64,000 nucleotides of DNA from Phialocephala subalpina (taxonomy: Eukaryota; Ascomycota; Leotiomycetes; Helotiales; Mollisiaceae), in NCBI GenBank assembly GCA_900073065.1, contig FJOG01000052.1:63166-127165 (forward strand). Reading direction: 5' to 3'. Shown here in pieces: positions 10,236 to 21,536 of this stretch (positions are counted from its first letter, which is position 1; each line of letters opens with the position of its first letter). The translations under genes were made by a program, and so were the position numbers. Under the pieces are notes generated by a model. The model saw only the letters and a program-made list of their open reading frames with translations, was not told where the DNA came from and searched no databases.

Positions 10236-11469
10236 TTGATTGGTGTAGGACGTGGGAGGCGAGGGTTAGATTGATCGAGAAATCTGTATAACCAGGCATA
10301 TTTTAGCTTTTCATGAAATGAAATGAAGTGAAACGAGGAATGGGTATAGTTTGCAGTCCCTGGGAAGATGTCTTGAACCTCAAAACTTGTTGCCCTTGGC
10401 CTCTGATTCTTCAATCACCTTCCAAACCCTGGTGCTCCCTGGAATCAGTCGACCCTGCCACGACATTTGGCGTTTGCCAGGGGCCGTGGTAGAACACAAC
10501 AACACAGCATAAAATGCTTGTGTTCTAATCCGCAGCAGCTGCAGTACACTATTCAGCCTCATCGAGTCTTGTACTTTGTGCAATGGCGGAGCTAAGTCCG
10601 AAATTGCAGATCATGCCACGGTCTCTGTATTCTCCTGCCCATTCACTCAGCTCGACACTGTTGTGATATGCTTGTGTCCATCCATCACGTCGAGCGTTGG
10701 AGTCGGCGTCCTACCACTTCCGGATCTGTTCGTCCATCTTCCTTGGCTCGGCCAGCTAGGGTAGCGACAGTCGGCAGAATTCGTGTACGAGAGAGGCTTC
10801 GGTGTGCTGTTCGAGTTGGAGCAATTTGATCGTCGGGTGTGGTGGTGTGAGGCGGCGTTGTTGAAGCGCTTTGGTGTTGAAGGACATCTCGGGGACATGT
10901 TTTTCCGGAAGGCGCTATTTTGACTTCCTCGAGCCCTTCCTCTTCCTTTCTCTATTTCTATCCCAATCTTCTCCACAGTCCATGTAGGGCTGACTTGCAT
11001 ACGGCGTCGAGACTTTATATCATCAGACCAGCATTCTTCCCAAATTAGGTCAAAAAAGAAAGTTCTTAACTCAGCCAACATATCTCCAATTCTTGGATTC
11101 TTCGAAACCCGCGAATGGAATGCTGAAGTATGCATCAGGCTGTAGACGTGGCGTTCAGCTGCTGCAATGTCCTCAACATTAACCACGACTCATTGGTCAT
11201 TGGCTACATTGTCTCCTCGACTGCGCTGATTTGGTAGCGAAAGCCGAATGGCTGCTTATACCAATGTGAGGCTGTGAAAGTACCAAAAGGCTGAGATGGC
11301 GCATGCGAGCGGTCTGCAACCACATTGTTTGCTTCCTGTCCTCTTCCTTGCCCTTAAATTTCTCTATTTCTATTACCTTGCTGTCAAATTCTGAAATCAA
11401 ATTCAAGCTCAATGCTGATCTCTTTCAATTAGTAAATAAAGTGGTCAATTCGACCATGTTTGCGAAATC
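10236..11469. other. Intergenic, no gene supported
   Basis: A 179-codon minus-strand frame exists (10647-11186) but has a biased, repeat-like composition and no motif. A CTCTATTTCTAT pyrimidine-rich segment occurs twice (about 10950 and 11355), suggesting a local duplication. Confidence 0.4.
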
Positions 11470-14116
11470 ATGGCCTACAACCCACGTGACAAGGGTGGTG
11501 TTGGCCTTCGAATTGAGAATGTTCCCATGAGCCCAGAAATTGACGACCCTCGACGAATCCGACGAAAGCCAATATTCAATCTCGTACAAGACGATCCAAG
11601 AAAACCTTACGGTACGAGACCGGATGTTGACTCGTTACCCTTGGATCACTTTCAGTCTCCTCCAAACGCTCTCTCATTCACCGAATCATTCGCCTGGAGT
11701 CCAAAATCTCCACCACAACCAGCGCTGCTGAGTGCTTCATCCTTTCAATCCACTCTATCAGATGCCTCAACTCAGAGCTACAATGCGGACCCACATTCGC
11801 GATTGCTCGGATCTACGAGTTATCCTAATTCTCCGGATCCCAGAGTGCCTTCCCCGTCACGGAACTTGACATTCCCGAATTTTTCAATCCGAGGGCATTG
11901 GTGGAACATGCCCTGGATGATGTACTTACTGTTCATTCTTGGTGTTTGCGGGGCTCTCGGACATCATGCGTTCTACTCTTCTCTTGCGGGCACGGAGGCT
12001 CATAATCAACTGCAAATGCTTCGATACGGTGCAGCTATTGCATATTTTACCAAGGCATCGTTAGCAGCCTCGCTCGTATTGGCATTTCGACAACAGATTT
12101 GGGCTACGTTTCGAAGGAAATTCCTTTCCATCAATGCGATCGACAGTTTGTTCTCCGGCATTGGCGACCTGGATGCATTACTGAACCTGGAGGTCTTCCA
12201 GAAAGCGAAGGCCGCTATTTTCTTGATTCTCCTACTTTGGTGAGTTGAGATTTTCTTCTTAGCAAGATTCTGTGGGGTTCTTAGAAGTGAATGGTGCTAT
12301 GAAAAGTGCTGTGCCTCTCTTCCCAACTATTTTCCATGGGTTCAGTCATCTCTGATCGATGTCTTCGTGTTTAGACATTTGAAAGACTGGTCACCAAAAC
12401 CTCACAGCTTCTCAAGCTCGAAAGCATGGAGCTGACCAGAAATAGGCTCGCACCACTGACAGTAATTCTCGCACCAGCCACTCTGTTTGTTCAACCTTCT
12501 CTTCTGATCAATCACACAACTTGTCCAAATGTGAGAACGCTCAATTTCACACCTGAATCTACCAATGAGTGGCGCAAACCAAATAAGATTATTGGACTCT
12601 ACGAATTGTCCCTATCTTTCTGGAACACTACAAGCTACAACACCAGTGATCCCAACTTCTTCGACTATTATACAACACCGAGCCAGCCGATACAGCAGAC
12701 AGCGACCCTGAGTGGATATTTACAGAACGTCATCGCTCGGCCAGATGCTTCCGTTGATGTTTGTGGTCAAGGTTGGAATTGTAGCTTTACCGTTGATTTC
12801 ACTGGTCCAGGGTACAAGTGTACCTCTTTCGCTGATGGAGACATTGATCTTGACGGACCTACCGTTGGAAGTGAGTCTCTATCAAGTCATTCCGTTTTGC
12901 CATCATTGTATTCATCCGACGCTGACATGCCTAAGCTCCTCCTTTCAACAGCAGCGTATTGGTTCCAAAGGGCAACTTCAGCTACTACGTTTTGGCTGAT
13001 ATTGGAGATTACGCCCCAATTCAGGTGGAAAGCGGGGACGCTGGCATTCCCACAAAGTCCCCCTTCCCACCAAATTTAGGCGTATTCCGGACGGAACCCG
13101 TTCTCTGGGTCGGGCATACCACTCTGAAGAATCCCAACGCGACTTTACCATCCAACTCATCCGACCCAGCCTACGCGACAGCTTTCCAGTCGCATTTGTT
13201 CTTCTGTGAACACTACGAGACGAACTACATTATGAGATTCAATTATAGCGCCGGATCTCAGATGACAAGCATTGTCAACAGAACCTTCCTCGCACCAATC
13301 ATCAACACGACCTTCGTTCCAGGCCGGAACGCCAACGATGGCACAAAAGACAACACAACTGCCGTTCCATTCAATAACTACATCTATCCCATAGACAAAG
13401 AAAAGTATCGCCTCACAGCAGCATATCATTCCTTGGGGGCCACACTACGACAATTCATCAACAGCACGATTGATTTCCAAAATCCCAATTCGCCTATCAC
13501 GAAGACCCCAGCAACGACGACAAGACTCATCGACAAACGCACGTATCTTGCATTCCCGGATCTCATGGGTCAGGTTCAGTCTTTCTATGAAGATATCATC
13601 CTCTCCCTCTTCTCGAATCCACAGTTTCTTGTCGTGGCTTGGGCGACTGATCCCTCTAAGTCAAGTGGTACTCAATCTGGGGGCGCGGGAGGGCTGTATC
13701 CTTGCACCAAATCACGCATGCGGAACGTGTTCGTGTACAAGGTTCGAGATCTATGGCTCATCTATGGATCAATCATCGTACTCGCCGGTTTAGGGGTCCT
13801 TCTCGGTGCTGCAGCAATCTATCAGAATGGAGGAGGACATATGAGAGACATCCGCTTCTCAAGCATTGTTGCAGCGACAAGGGCACCGTGTCTCGATCAG
13901 CTGGATTGGAAACGGCATAATGGCGAAAGCGAAGGTCAACAAGATATTGGAAATGTCAGGCTGGGATATGGTCAAGTGAGGGCTGGTCTGGGTACACCTC
14001 ACGTAGCAGGCGAAACAGAGGCCGATTATCGTGGGTTTGGACTTGAGGGTGAGGTCAGGCAAGGATTTGCCAGCTCCAATCATCGCCGGGCGAGCATCTT
14101 CTCGTTTGTAAGATGA
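11470..14116 (+). CDS. Multi-pass membrane glycoprotein, function unknown
   Basis: Three exons (11470-12239, 12446-12870, 12936-14116) encode 791 residues. The cytosolic N-tail (about 1-145) is Ser/Pro-rich and disordered. Membrane spans follow near 146-170 (WMMYLLFILGVCGALGHHAF), 185-210 and 245-275 (IFLILLLW joined across the first intron to LAPLTVILAPATLFV). Next comes a large domain of about 400 residues rich in N-glycosylation sequons (NTT, NCS, NSS, NTTF, NSTI) and Cys, so it is probably lumenal or extracellular. A last span is LWLIYGSIIVLAGLGVLLGA, with a short cytosolic tail ending SFVR. The second splice (A/CT joining to PPFNSS) was chosen because it alone restores the frame. The layout matches large ascomycete-specific families of unknown role seen in helotialean fungi; I recognise the architecture, not a function. 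Confidence 0.8.
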
Positions 14117-14464
14117 ACAGCTTTGATATGATCAATTGAAATAGTGCATTAAGGGTCAATCGCGGGGTAAATGAGGGGCACAATTGAAGTCCGCTCTCTC
14201 CAGCGCACCAACAACGAGACCAAGATCGACAATTGGCTATCATTCTCGACCAGGTCGCTGCATTGATGCAGGCTATGCTTCTTTGCTCTTGTTGGCGTGT
14301 TTCGACTGCTGCCTTGCTGCATGTCGGTCGCGAGTCCAGTCGCTACCCGTGTCTGTGTAACTCCAAAACCAACAGAGCATCCCACCTCGAAAACTCATAG
14401 CAAGTGCTTCTCCCTCCTACAACCCGACTTTATAACCCAGCAAATCTGCTTTGAAGTCCTAATC
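14117..14464. other. Intergenic, promoter of the RBR ligase gene
   Basis: About 350 bases between tandem plus-strand genes. No specific motif recognised. Confidence 0.4.
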
Positions 14465-17135
14465 ATGGCCCCATGCAAATTCTACACCCAAGGGCGATGC
14501 CTCTTCGGAGCAAGCTGCAAGAATTCCCACGAGGCTACCGACCCTAGCAACCAGTTGAAATTGTTTGAGAAGACCGAGCCCACGTTCCATCCAAGTACTA
14601 TACCTTCAACTCCTTTAGAAGGTGGACCTTTGGTTGTCTGCAAGTTCTTTGCTTGGGGTTCGTGCAAATATGGAGCTGCATGTCGATACCTACACGTTGA
14701 GCCAAAGTCTGATGCGGCGAAACTCCAAATTGCGAATCTCCCAATGCATGTCAAGAATGTTTCATATCAACCAAAAGATTCGAGTCTTTCATGGAGACCA
14801 GAAGCTCCGGTATTCGAGCCACAGGCTCAGACGACCGTCAAGATCTCTCTTTCCCAGAATGATGAGGATCCTGTCGTTCCTGCCAATCTTGATAAGGTCT
14901 GTTTCCGAGCCTCCATTCCCTGTAAATGGCGCATCGAATCAAGTTTTAGTGCTAATGGTCTCATAGAAACCTATCTCGACAGACTTATGTGGCGAAAATG
15001 AAGTTTCTCGAGAAATCAACGGAGCAATCACGACTTTCAAAGACGGAGCAGAGGTGGCACAAATCCAACTTCTCTCAGACTTCTCAACTGTCCAGATAGA
15101 AGGCCTCGATCCTAACTCCAATGTTTTGAAAGTTTCAGAGATCCTATCGAGACTCGGGTTCACGGTTTCTGAGTCGAACATCGTGGTCCGAAATTTAGGA
15201 GAACAAAGCTGCGTCGCCGAAGTCAAAGTCGAAAATCCAAATTTTGCCAAGATCGTCAACCAAAATCTAAGAAGGCAACACGAAGATGGAGTTCTGATCA
15301 ATCTCTCAATCAAGCCAATTGTTCGTGCAGCAACAGCGGGTGCTTCCGGAAACCGTTTGCAAGTCAGTACCGTCGCGTGTACCTGGTACCAAGCATCTCG
15401 TGTTGCCTGGCTTCCGTATTCTTCTCGCAAGAAAGCCCAGGATGCAAAGTCTGCACTTGAAATGCAGAAAGTGCGGCACCGGACGCTAGATTGTTCCATT
15501 CAACAAAACCATGGGACTTTTCGAAACCCTAGGATCACGTGGACCCTGCAAGTTTCCAACTTGCATATGAGCACGAGCGACAGAGATTTGCTTGGCCTTT
15601 TGAGCGGAAACGTGAGACCGAATGGAATCACCCTTGGGCGGCCATCATATTCATGTTCTGAGGCCAAATCGGCCGAGGTGGTCGAGGCGTTATTGCGGGA
15701 GGTAGGAGGTCTCGAATCTTTCCAACATTCAGCAATCGAAGGGAGCAGTAAAATGAAGGCAATGGCTCATTTCTCCGAGCGAGAGAAGGCGGCGGAAGCT
15801 GTTCGACGACTCCATGATACCAAGGTGCCGGAACTGGGCGACACCAAGATCTTCATCGCTCATGTCATTTCGGTCAAGTACAATGTCCTGAACGGAATCA
15901 TCAAGGCAATGCAAAGCGAGATTGATAAGCTTCGAGACATTTCGTGGAAGGAATCACACGTTCAGTTGAGGACATATCCCCAGACGGATCTTCGGAAGCC
16001 GTTCACGACTTTGCGGGTCTCGGGAGAGAATCTCAAAAGTGTTGCAAAAGCGAAAGCAGCGTTGGAGAAATTATTAGCTGGTACAAAAGTCGTGAGCAAA
16101 GATTCGTCTGCCTGGGATCCATATCTTCTCGAACTAGGTACGCTGGTCTTCCTCAACGAGCTCAGCAATCGTTATGGTCTATACATTCATCAAGACGCCA
16201 GGAACTCACAGCTTGTGATCTACAGCACCTCCCCTGCCTCCCTGGATGAAGTCGAGCGAATCTTGGCTGAGAGAATCAGCACGATGCAAAAGACTGCTCA
16301 CAGTGTCATATTATCCCCAGAACTGTTAAAAAATGCGATGCAGGGAGGCATGCAAAGACTCAAAGCAAGATTTGGGAATGCTGCAAAACTGAACGTTTCA
16401 GCCAGCCCCAAGACCATCACCATTATCGGCTCGAAGACAGACTTGGAAGAAGCACGCGCTCTGCTCCTCCAGGAGATCGAAATCATAACCACCATGGAAG
16501 CATCAGAGAAAGAACAAGATTGTGTTGTGTGCTGGTGTGAAGCATCCGAGCCCTTGATTACGGCCTGTGGGCACACCTACTGCACGGATTGCTTCTCCAA
16601 CCAAACCGCGTCAGACACTGCGATTCCAATGCGCTGCTTCGGAGACGAGTCGAAGTGCAAGCATATTTTCAATATTCAAGAATTGAAAACTATGCTCTCG
16701 CCCACCAAATTAGAAGAACTCCTCCAAACATCCTTCAACTCCTACATCCGCCATCACCCCTCACAGTTCCGCTACTGCCCAACACCAGACTGTCCCCAAA
16801 TCTACCGCACCTCAACTCAAGGAGATGCATTCCTCTGCTCCACCTGCCTGACACCGGTCTGCACATCCTGCAATGTAATCAGCCACGACGGCATGAGTTG
16901 TGCGGAGTTCAAGGATTTGAGCTCCGAAGATGCGAAAGCATTCCAGCGATACAAGAAAGAACATGACGTGAGAGATTGTCCAAATTGCAAGGTAGGTATT
17001 CAGAAGAATAAGGGTTGTAATCATATGGAGTGCACGAACTGCCATGCTCATATTTGCTGGGTTTGTATGAAGGTTTTTGGGAGCGGACCAGATTGTTATG
17101 GGCATATGCGGAAGGCTCACGGATCGTTTGTGTAA
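14465..17135 (+). CDS. C3H zinc-finger / RBR (RING-IBR-RING) E3 ubiquitin ligase
   Basis: Two exons (14465-14896, 14967-17135), 866 residues. The N-terminus carries two CCCH fingers with exact CX7CX5CX3H spacing (CKFYTQGRC and CKFFAWGSC), typical RNA-binding fingers. The middle contains RRM- or KH-like folds, e.g. around GSKTDLEEARALLLQEI. The C-terminal 200 residues form an RBR module: RING1 (CVVCWCEASEPLITACGH), an IBR (YCPTPDCPQIYR, CSTCLTPVCTSC) and RING2 (CPNCKVGIQKNKGCNHMEC) containing the catalytic Cys context GCNHM used for the thioester step. All zinc ligands appear intact. The order resembles the C-terminal half of plant DEAH11/12 proteins, which join an RNA helicase to an RBR, but here CCCH fingers replace the helicase. 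Inferred role: ubiquitylation directed to RNA-bound or ribosome-associated targets; the substrate is unknown. Confidence 0.88.
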
Positions 17136-17359
17136 AGCTTTTGCTAAGGATCTCTGGATGCATCAGAGGTATCAAGAAGGAAAGTAGACATACAGAAACA
17201 CGTGAGTTATATTGCTTGCCGTGTCGGTCACATATTCATCCTCATTCATTTCCTATCCACAATGCGCCATGTTCATTGCCGAAATCAAGCTCTTTTCCCG
17301 TCCTTAACCAGATGCGCCAAAGTCCTTTCCAATCCAGATACTCGCAGCTTTGCTTCCGT
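17136..17359. other. Convergent 3' intergenic region
   Basis: A short gap between the stop of the RBR ligase gene (plus) and the stop of the GH16 gene (minus). No feature recognised. Confidence 0.4.
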
Positions 17360-18585
17360 CTAGAAATATCCAAAGATAGCTGCACCAGCAACCACCAGCG
17401 GTATCCAAGCCATCCCACCCATCCCCTCCCCCCTCCACCCCACCGGCGCCGTACTATTATACAACACCGCTGGTGTGCCAGTAACATTGACCTTCTCATC
17501 AACACCACAAACCACTTTGCATCCAGGCGTACCTCCTTTTCTTTTTTCCAGCACGCCAACAGCACCATGTTCATCCCTCTTCCGACTTCCACCATACGCC
17601 CCACTAGTATTAAACACCAACTCCATCCACTGAATCTGCAAATAAGCCTCATCATACGTCGTCATATTCCCCGTCCACACACCCCCATCACTCCACATAT
17701 TCAATATCAACCCCGCAGGATCCCTGGGCGTCTGAAAACTAATATTCGCAACACTCTCTCCATTCACATACCAACTCGTCATCTTCGGCATCCAATCAAC
17801 TCTATACGTATTCCAAACAGTCCAATCTTGTCCCATACTACTATTGACCGTAGCTTGCGGGATATCATTCCCTGCTGCATCGTTGGATGGTTGGTTCGTG
17901 TATTGTACCGCGTTGCGGGGACCGGCGGTTAGGATCTCGATATCTGCTTCTTGGATGGATTGTGGGTTGTCGGATGCGAGGTAGGTGAATAGACCTGCGC
18001 ATGCGCCGGGACTGCCGATAACGCGCGCATTGAAGCGCGCAGAGAGGTAGTGGTAGTTTTTTTCGTTGGAGTCGATTTCAGCGGCGGATTGGAAGGTGGG
18101 AAGGCGGGAGGTTCGGAGCACGAGGTAGGATGTGTAGGAGGGGTCGGAGTCTGTGCTTTTCTCTGATAATGGGGTTAGCAGATTGGCAGACAGAAGGGAG
18201 GAATATGCAAACCGATGTAGACATTGTTTGGTGAATTGATCATCGTCACAGCGGCCCCGGATGTGGCGATGCTGTCGCTGTTGTTCCAGTTCTGGATTGT
18301 CCAGTCGTTTTTCCACGCATCTTGGATGAAGAAGTCGGATGTCGCGAGTGCGTTCGTTGCATTTGTTGCGTTCGAAATTAATGTGGGAGGTGTGGCAGAG
18401 TTCGCGACGTTCCTGTAGTCGAGAAAGCGATGGTATGTAAAATATCCCCGGGACGATCCATTTGTTCGAAAACACGAACATTCGTTTCCATTGTCCGTCT
18501 GTGCATTCGAAAGGTTTGGCAGAGCAAAGAGTAATAGTCCTGCCAGAATTGAGGATGGCAGTGCCATTGTTGATGCTGAACGCAT
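17360..18585 (-). CDS. Secreted, probably GPI-anchored GH16-family glycosidase
   Basis: Two exons (18213-18585, 17360-18162; 50-nt intron) give 391 residues. A signal peptide is visible at the start (ALPSSILAGLLLFALPNLSNA). The catalytic GH16 signature ExDxE appears as EADIEI in IQEADIEIL, with the usual upstream AxFNARV and GACAGLFTYLASDN and the downstream WNTYRVDW and MTSWYVNGE strands of the beta-jelly-roll. The protein has many sequons and a hydrophobic C-terminus (WIPLVVAGAAIFGYF) after a Gly/Ser region, as in GPI-anchored wall proteins. Known family roles: beta-1,3/1,3-1,4-glucan hydrolysis or glucan-chitin transglycosylation in the cell wall. Which applies here cannot be read from the sequence. 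An upstream in-frame ATG would add ten residues that weaken the signal peptide, so the start at 18585 was chosen. Confidence 0.85.
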
Positions 18586-20604
18586 GGCAGAACAGAGGGA
18601 CGAGGTATTATGCAAAATATGAGGGTATTAAGTATTGGATAGCAATAATATTGGAAGAAGCAAGAGCAAAAGCAACGAGTGAATATCTGCAACCGCTTGA
18701 CCTCGACCGTGTGTCCAGGGATGAAAGGTGAGCTGTTTTACGAGCCACCAAGCTTTAGGTGCGTGACGCCAAAGCTACTGGAACTGGGTCAGGGCGCAGT
18801 GAGGCATGTTGGAGATGTGGAGGAAGACTGAAAGGAACAATGGGGGCTCGATAAATACATGTTCTGTGGCTTGACACTGGTCTGGCGTGCCTGCAGCGCT
18901 TGGGCTGTTTGTATGGATGTTGAGAGGTCGAGAATAATATCTCGTATTGTGGTCTTTGGTGGTGTGTTGTTGTTGGTTGAAACAATTGAAAACGCATCGA
19001 TGCAAGAACGGGAAGCCCCTGTCCATAGCGCCTGCCTTAAGATCTGCACTAAACCCGGATCAGCACCCCCTATTATTAGAGTGAGGCCTGAGGCAGGTAG
19101 TTATATCTTAAATTCGACGACATTTGCACACTTCACTTCCAGACATCGAGTGATCAAAGACTGCATTGTGATGAAACTGAGCTGCAACGAAGCTTTCAAC
19201 AGGTATCCTTCTCTTGGAGGAGATAATTCGACCATCGTTGACTCTTCAAAGTGCTGCGCCACATCTGTTCAGCTGCAAGTGAAGCACGAAGCCAGTGGCG
19301 ACCACATGCTTTCCATACCTTGTCGAGAGTCGAGCCTTCGAGGTTAATGTAATTGGTTTGGCTTTCTGTCCTTTGAAATGACTGATCTTTGTTCAGTTGC
19401 TGCATTTAGTCGACTGTGCTTCAAAGAGCCGTGAAGCATCCGGTGGCGGAGAAAACTGCGAGGCTGCCTTCTCGTCTCCTCGAAAGTCAAGATCATTGCA
19501 GAATGTTGCTTTGCTTTCAGCCTTCCAGAATAATGGACTTTGTTCATCATCAGTTGCATTGGTTGTGAGGGAGAAGCCAGACACGGGCAACGAAGCTCAT
19601 CAACCTCGGCGACCTGCACACCACCCACTCCAGGAATCTCTTGCTTTGTGTTTCGATCGTTGCAAATGCATTCATGTCCAATACCATCTTTCGTACTTTG
19701 TTCAGCATAGATGAAATCTGCTAATCTCAGGTGTTTCTCGGTGGACAGCATCTCCCCAACTCAATTGATGAGCCTCTAGGCTGCTGATGTCCTTCCCAAC
19801 AGCCGCAGTCTCCTTGTCGTGTCGATTGATTACCTACTATCACTGAAGATTATCGATTGACTTGCTTGAAGACTGGGAGAGTTGACTTTGGTGGACACTT
19901 GGGGCCGTAAATCACAACTTTTGACTGCAAGTCCTCTACGAACTGTCCGTGTCATGTGGGCTATGACTTGCGAGCGTTATTTCCAGCAGAGCCTCGTTCA
20001 AGGATGACCATTGCGATGCTTGCTTTGAACAGTACTCGGGAATCACAATGCATTCGGAATATCCCATTATTAAACTTGGACAATTGCATGTACTGCTGCA
20101 GTATTGGTTTTCGTAGCAATGCCATGCTTCAAGATGCCAAGCACGCTTGTTCCAACTAAACGATGCCAAGACAGGTAACAAAGATCCCTGATCAGTAAAT
20201 AAAATTATAGAGCACTTAGACGTTGTCCCAGACAATCTTCTGCGCATGTTTGTTTCAAATCAAGTACAGTCATGCATGCTCTCTTCTGGGCTGTGGTCCT
20301 TCAGACTGGTAGAGAACATGAAGGAGGGAGAAAGATCCAAATCTTTGTGGCTATTTACTCAAGTCAGGGGAGCACCCTTATCACGTTCCCCAGACACTGT
20401 CTTGAATGTATTCATTCTTTCATATCGGTCTCCACCAGATCGGCAAAGAACAGGTCTTGCAAAAAGGGGAAACAGCACTCCTTGGTCGTTGTCCAAGACG
20501 AACGGAGCTCTTGCTTATCTCTGCGGACACTGATCGGCCAAGTGAGATTCATTGTTTGCCCTCTCGCGGATGAGTTCCTCGGATCATCTATGACAGTCCA
20601 CCCA

Positions 20605-20805
20605 AAACACATGCCGTGAATGCGACGATACTAGCAGCATCTCGTCCAATGGCCATGCTGTCGACGCGGCGAGACCACCTCCTTGGATCCTTTGCAGCAG
20701 CCTCTTGTCTGAACCTCATGCCTTTGAAGCGACGAGACCACTTTCTCGGATCTTTTGCAGTAATCTCGTCCGAACCACATGCCGTCAACGTGACGAGAGT
20801 GAACC
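20605..20805. repeat. Degenerate tandem repeat, unit about 62 bp
   Basis: The core GCGACGAGACCAC recurs near 20668, 20731 and (as TGACGAGAG) 20791, with a first degenerate copy (GCGACGATA) at about 20622. Units also share GGATCCTTTGCAG and CTCGTCCGAAC. A further stray copy (ATGCCGTCGCTGCGACGAT) lies at 20878-20896. Spacing is 61-63 bp. It is not in a supported coding frame. Confidence 0.7.
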
Positions 20806-21295
20806 CGGTGTGTCTGCGCTGTCTCTGATATATTTGAGATCCCTCTAGCACCTAAGCAGACCCTCGTCCCAAGACGCATGCCGTCGCTGCGACGATAGTA
20901 GCTCAGTCTTCAACCTTTAGCGGCCAATCACATGAAGTCGATTCCAATTGATGCGAAACTTAGTAGCAAAAATGAAACCAATGTGAAAATTTGTCTCTTG
21001 CTTGAGATCCAAGCAGTAATCTCCGTCACAGCTACCGTTCCTCTGGCTAGCAGCTCTTGCTAGGTGGGTTATCCATAACCTCCTTTCCTTTACCCCCACG
21101 TTCCTGGAAAGGCGGGAACAGACAACTTGTCGTTGCAACGACGCTACAGCTCTTGCTGAGCGTGGACCGACACTTGTCTTCACCACAACCTCACTTTCTC
21201 TGGCCAAGGTGAGACCGACATCTTGATGACGCTACAGCCTCTGACCTGTGTTCAAGCAGTCACCGACTTTTTCTCCTCAAGCCAATACAAACTCT

Positions 21296-21463
21296 CTAAC
21301 TATACGCTGACGGAGATTCAGTCAAAATCTACCGCTCCGGTCCGCTCATCTTCCGGCGAATACGCTCCTCACCTATTCTACCACTCCGCTCCGCTCACCT
21401 TTCGATCACTATACGCTGATGGAGATTCAGTCTCTCCGACTATACGCTGGCGGAGAATTGGTC
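21296..21463 (+). promoter_or_regulatory. Three promoter-proximal repeats upstream of the triple-cluster gene
   Basis: ACTATACGCTG followed by GGAGATTCAGTC occurs at 21299-21323, 21409-21432 and (variant GGAGAATTGGTC) 21440-21463. CCGCTC/CCACTC pyrimidine blocks lie between copies. All three are within 240 bp of the ATG at 21537, so they lie in the promoter or 5' leader. They could be operator-like sites or a short local duplication. Confidence 0.55.
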
Positions 21464-21536
21464 AAGATCCACCACTCCACTCCGATCCACCTCCAGCCTC
21501 ACCTTCCCACAAACACACTCCACACCTCCGACGAAA

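Larger units (their letters stand above)
18586..21536. other. Gene-poor interval of 3 kb
   Basis: Many short overlapping frames but no motif, splice pattern or codon bias that supports a gene. The right third holds two sets of tandem repeats, listed separately. Confidence 0.45.

Noticed and set aside
10647..11186. 179-codon minus-strand frame upstream of the membrane glycoprotein gene
   Set aside because: Biased Ser/Arg/Asn composition, no family features, no convincing start context or introns.
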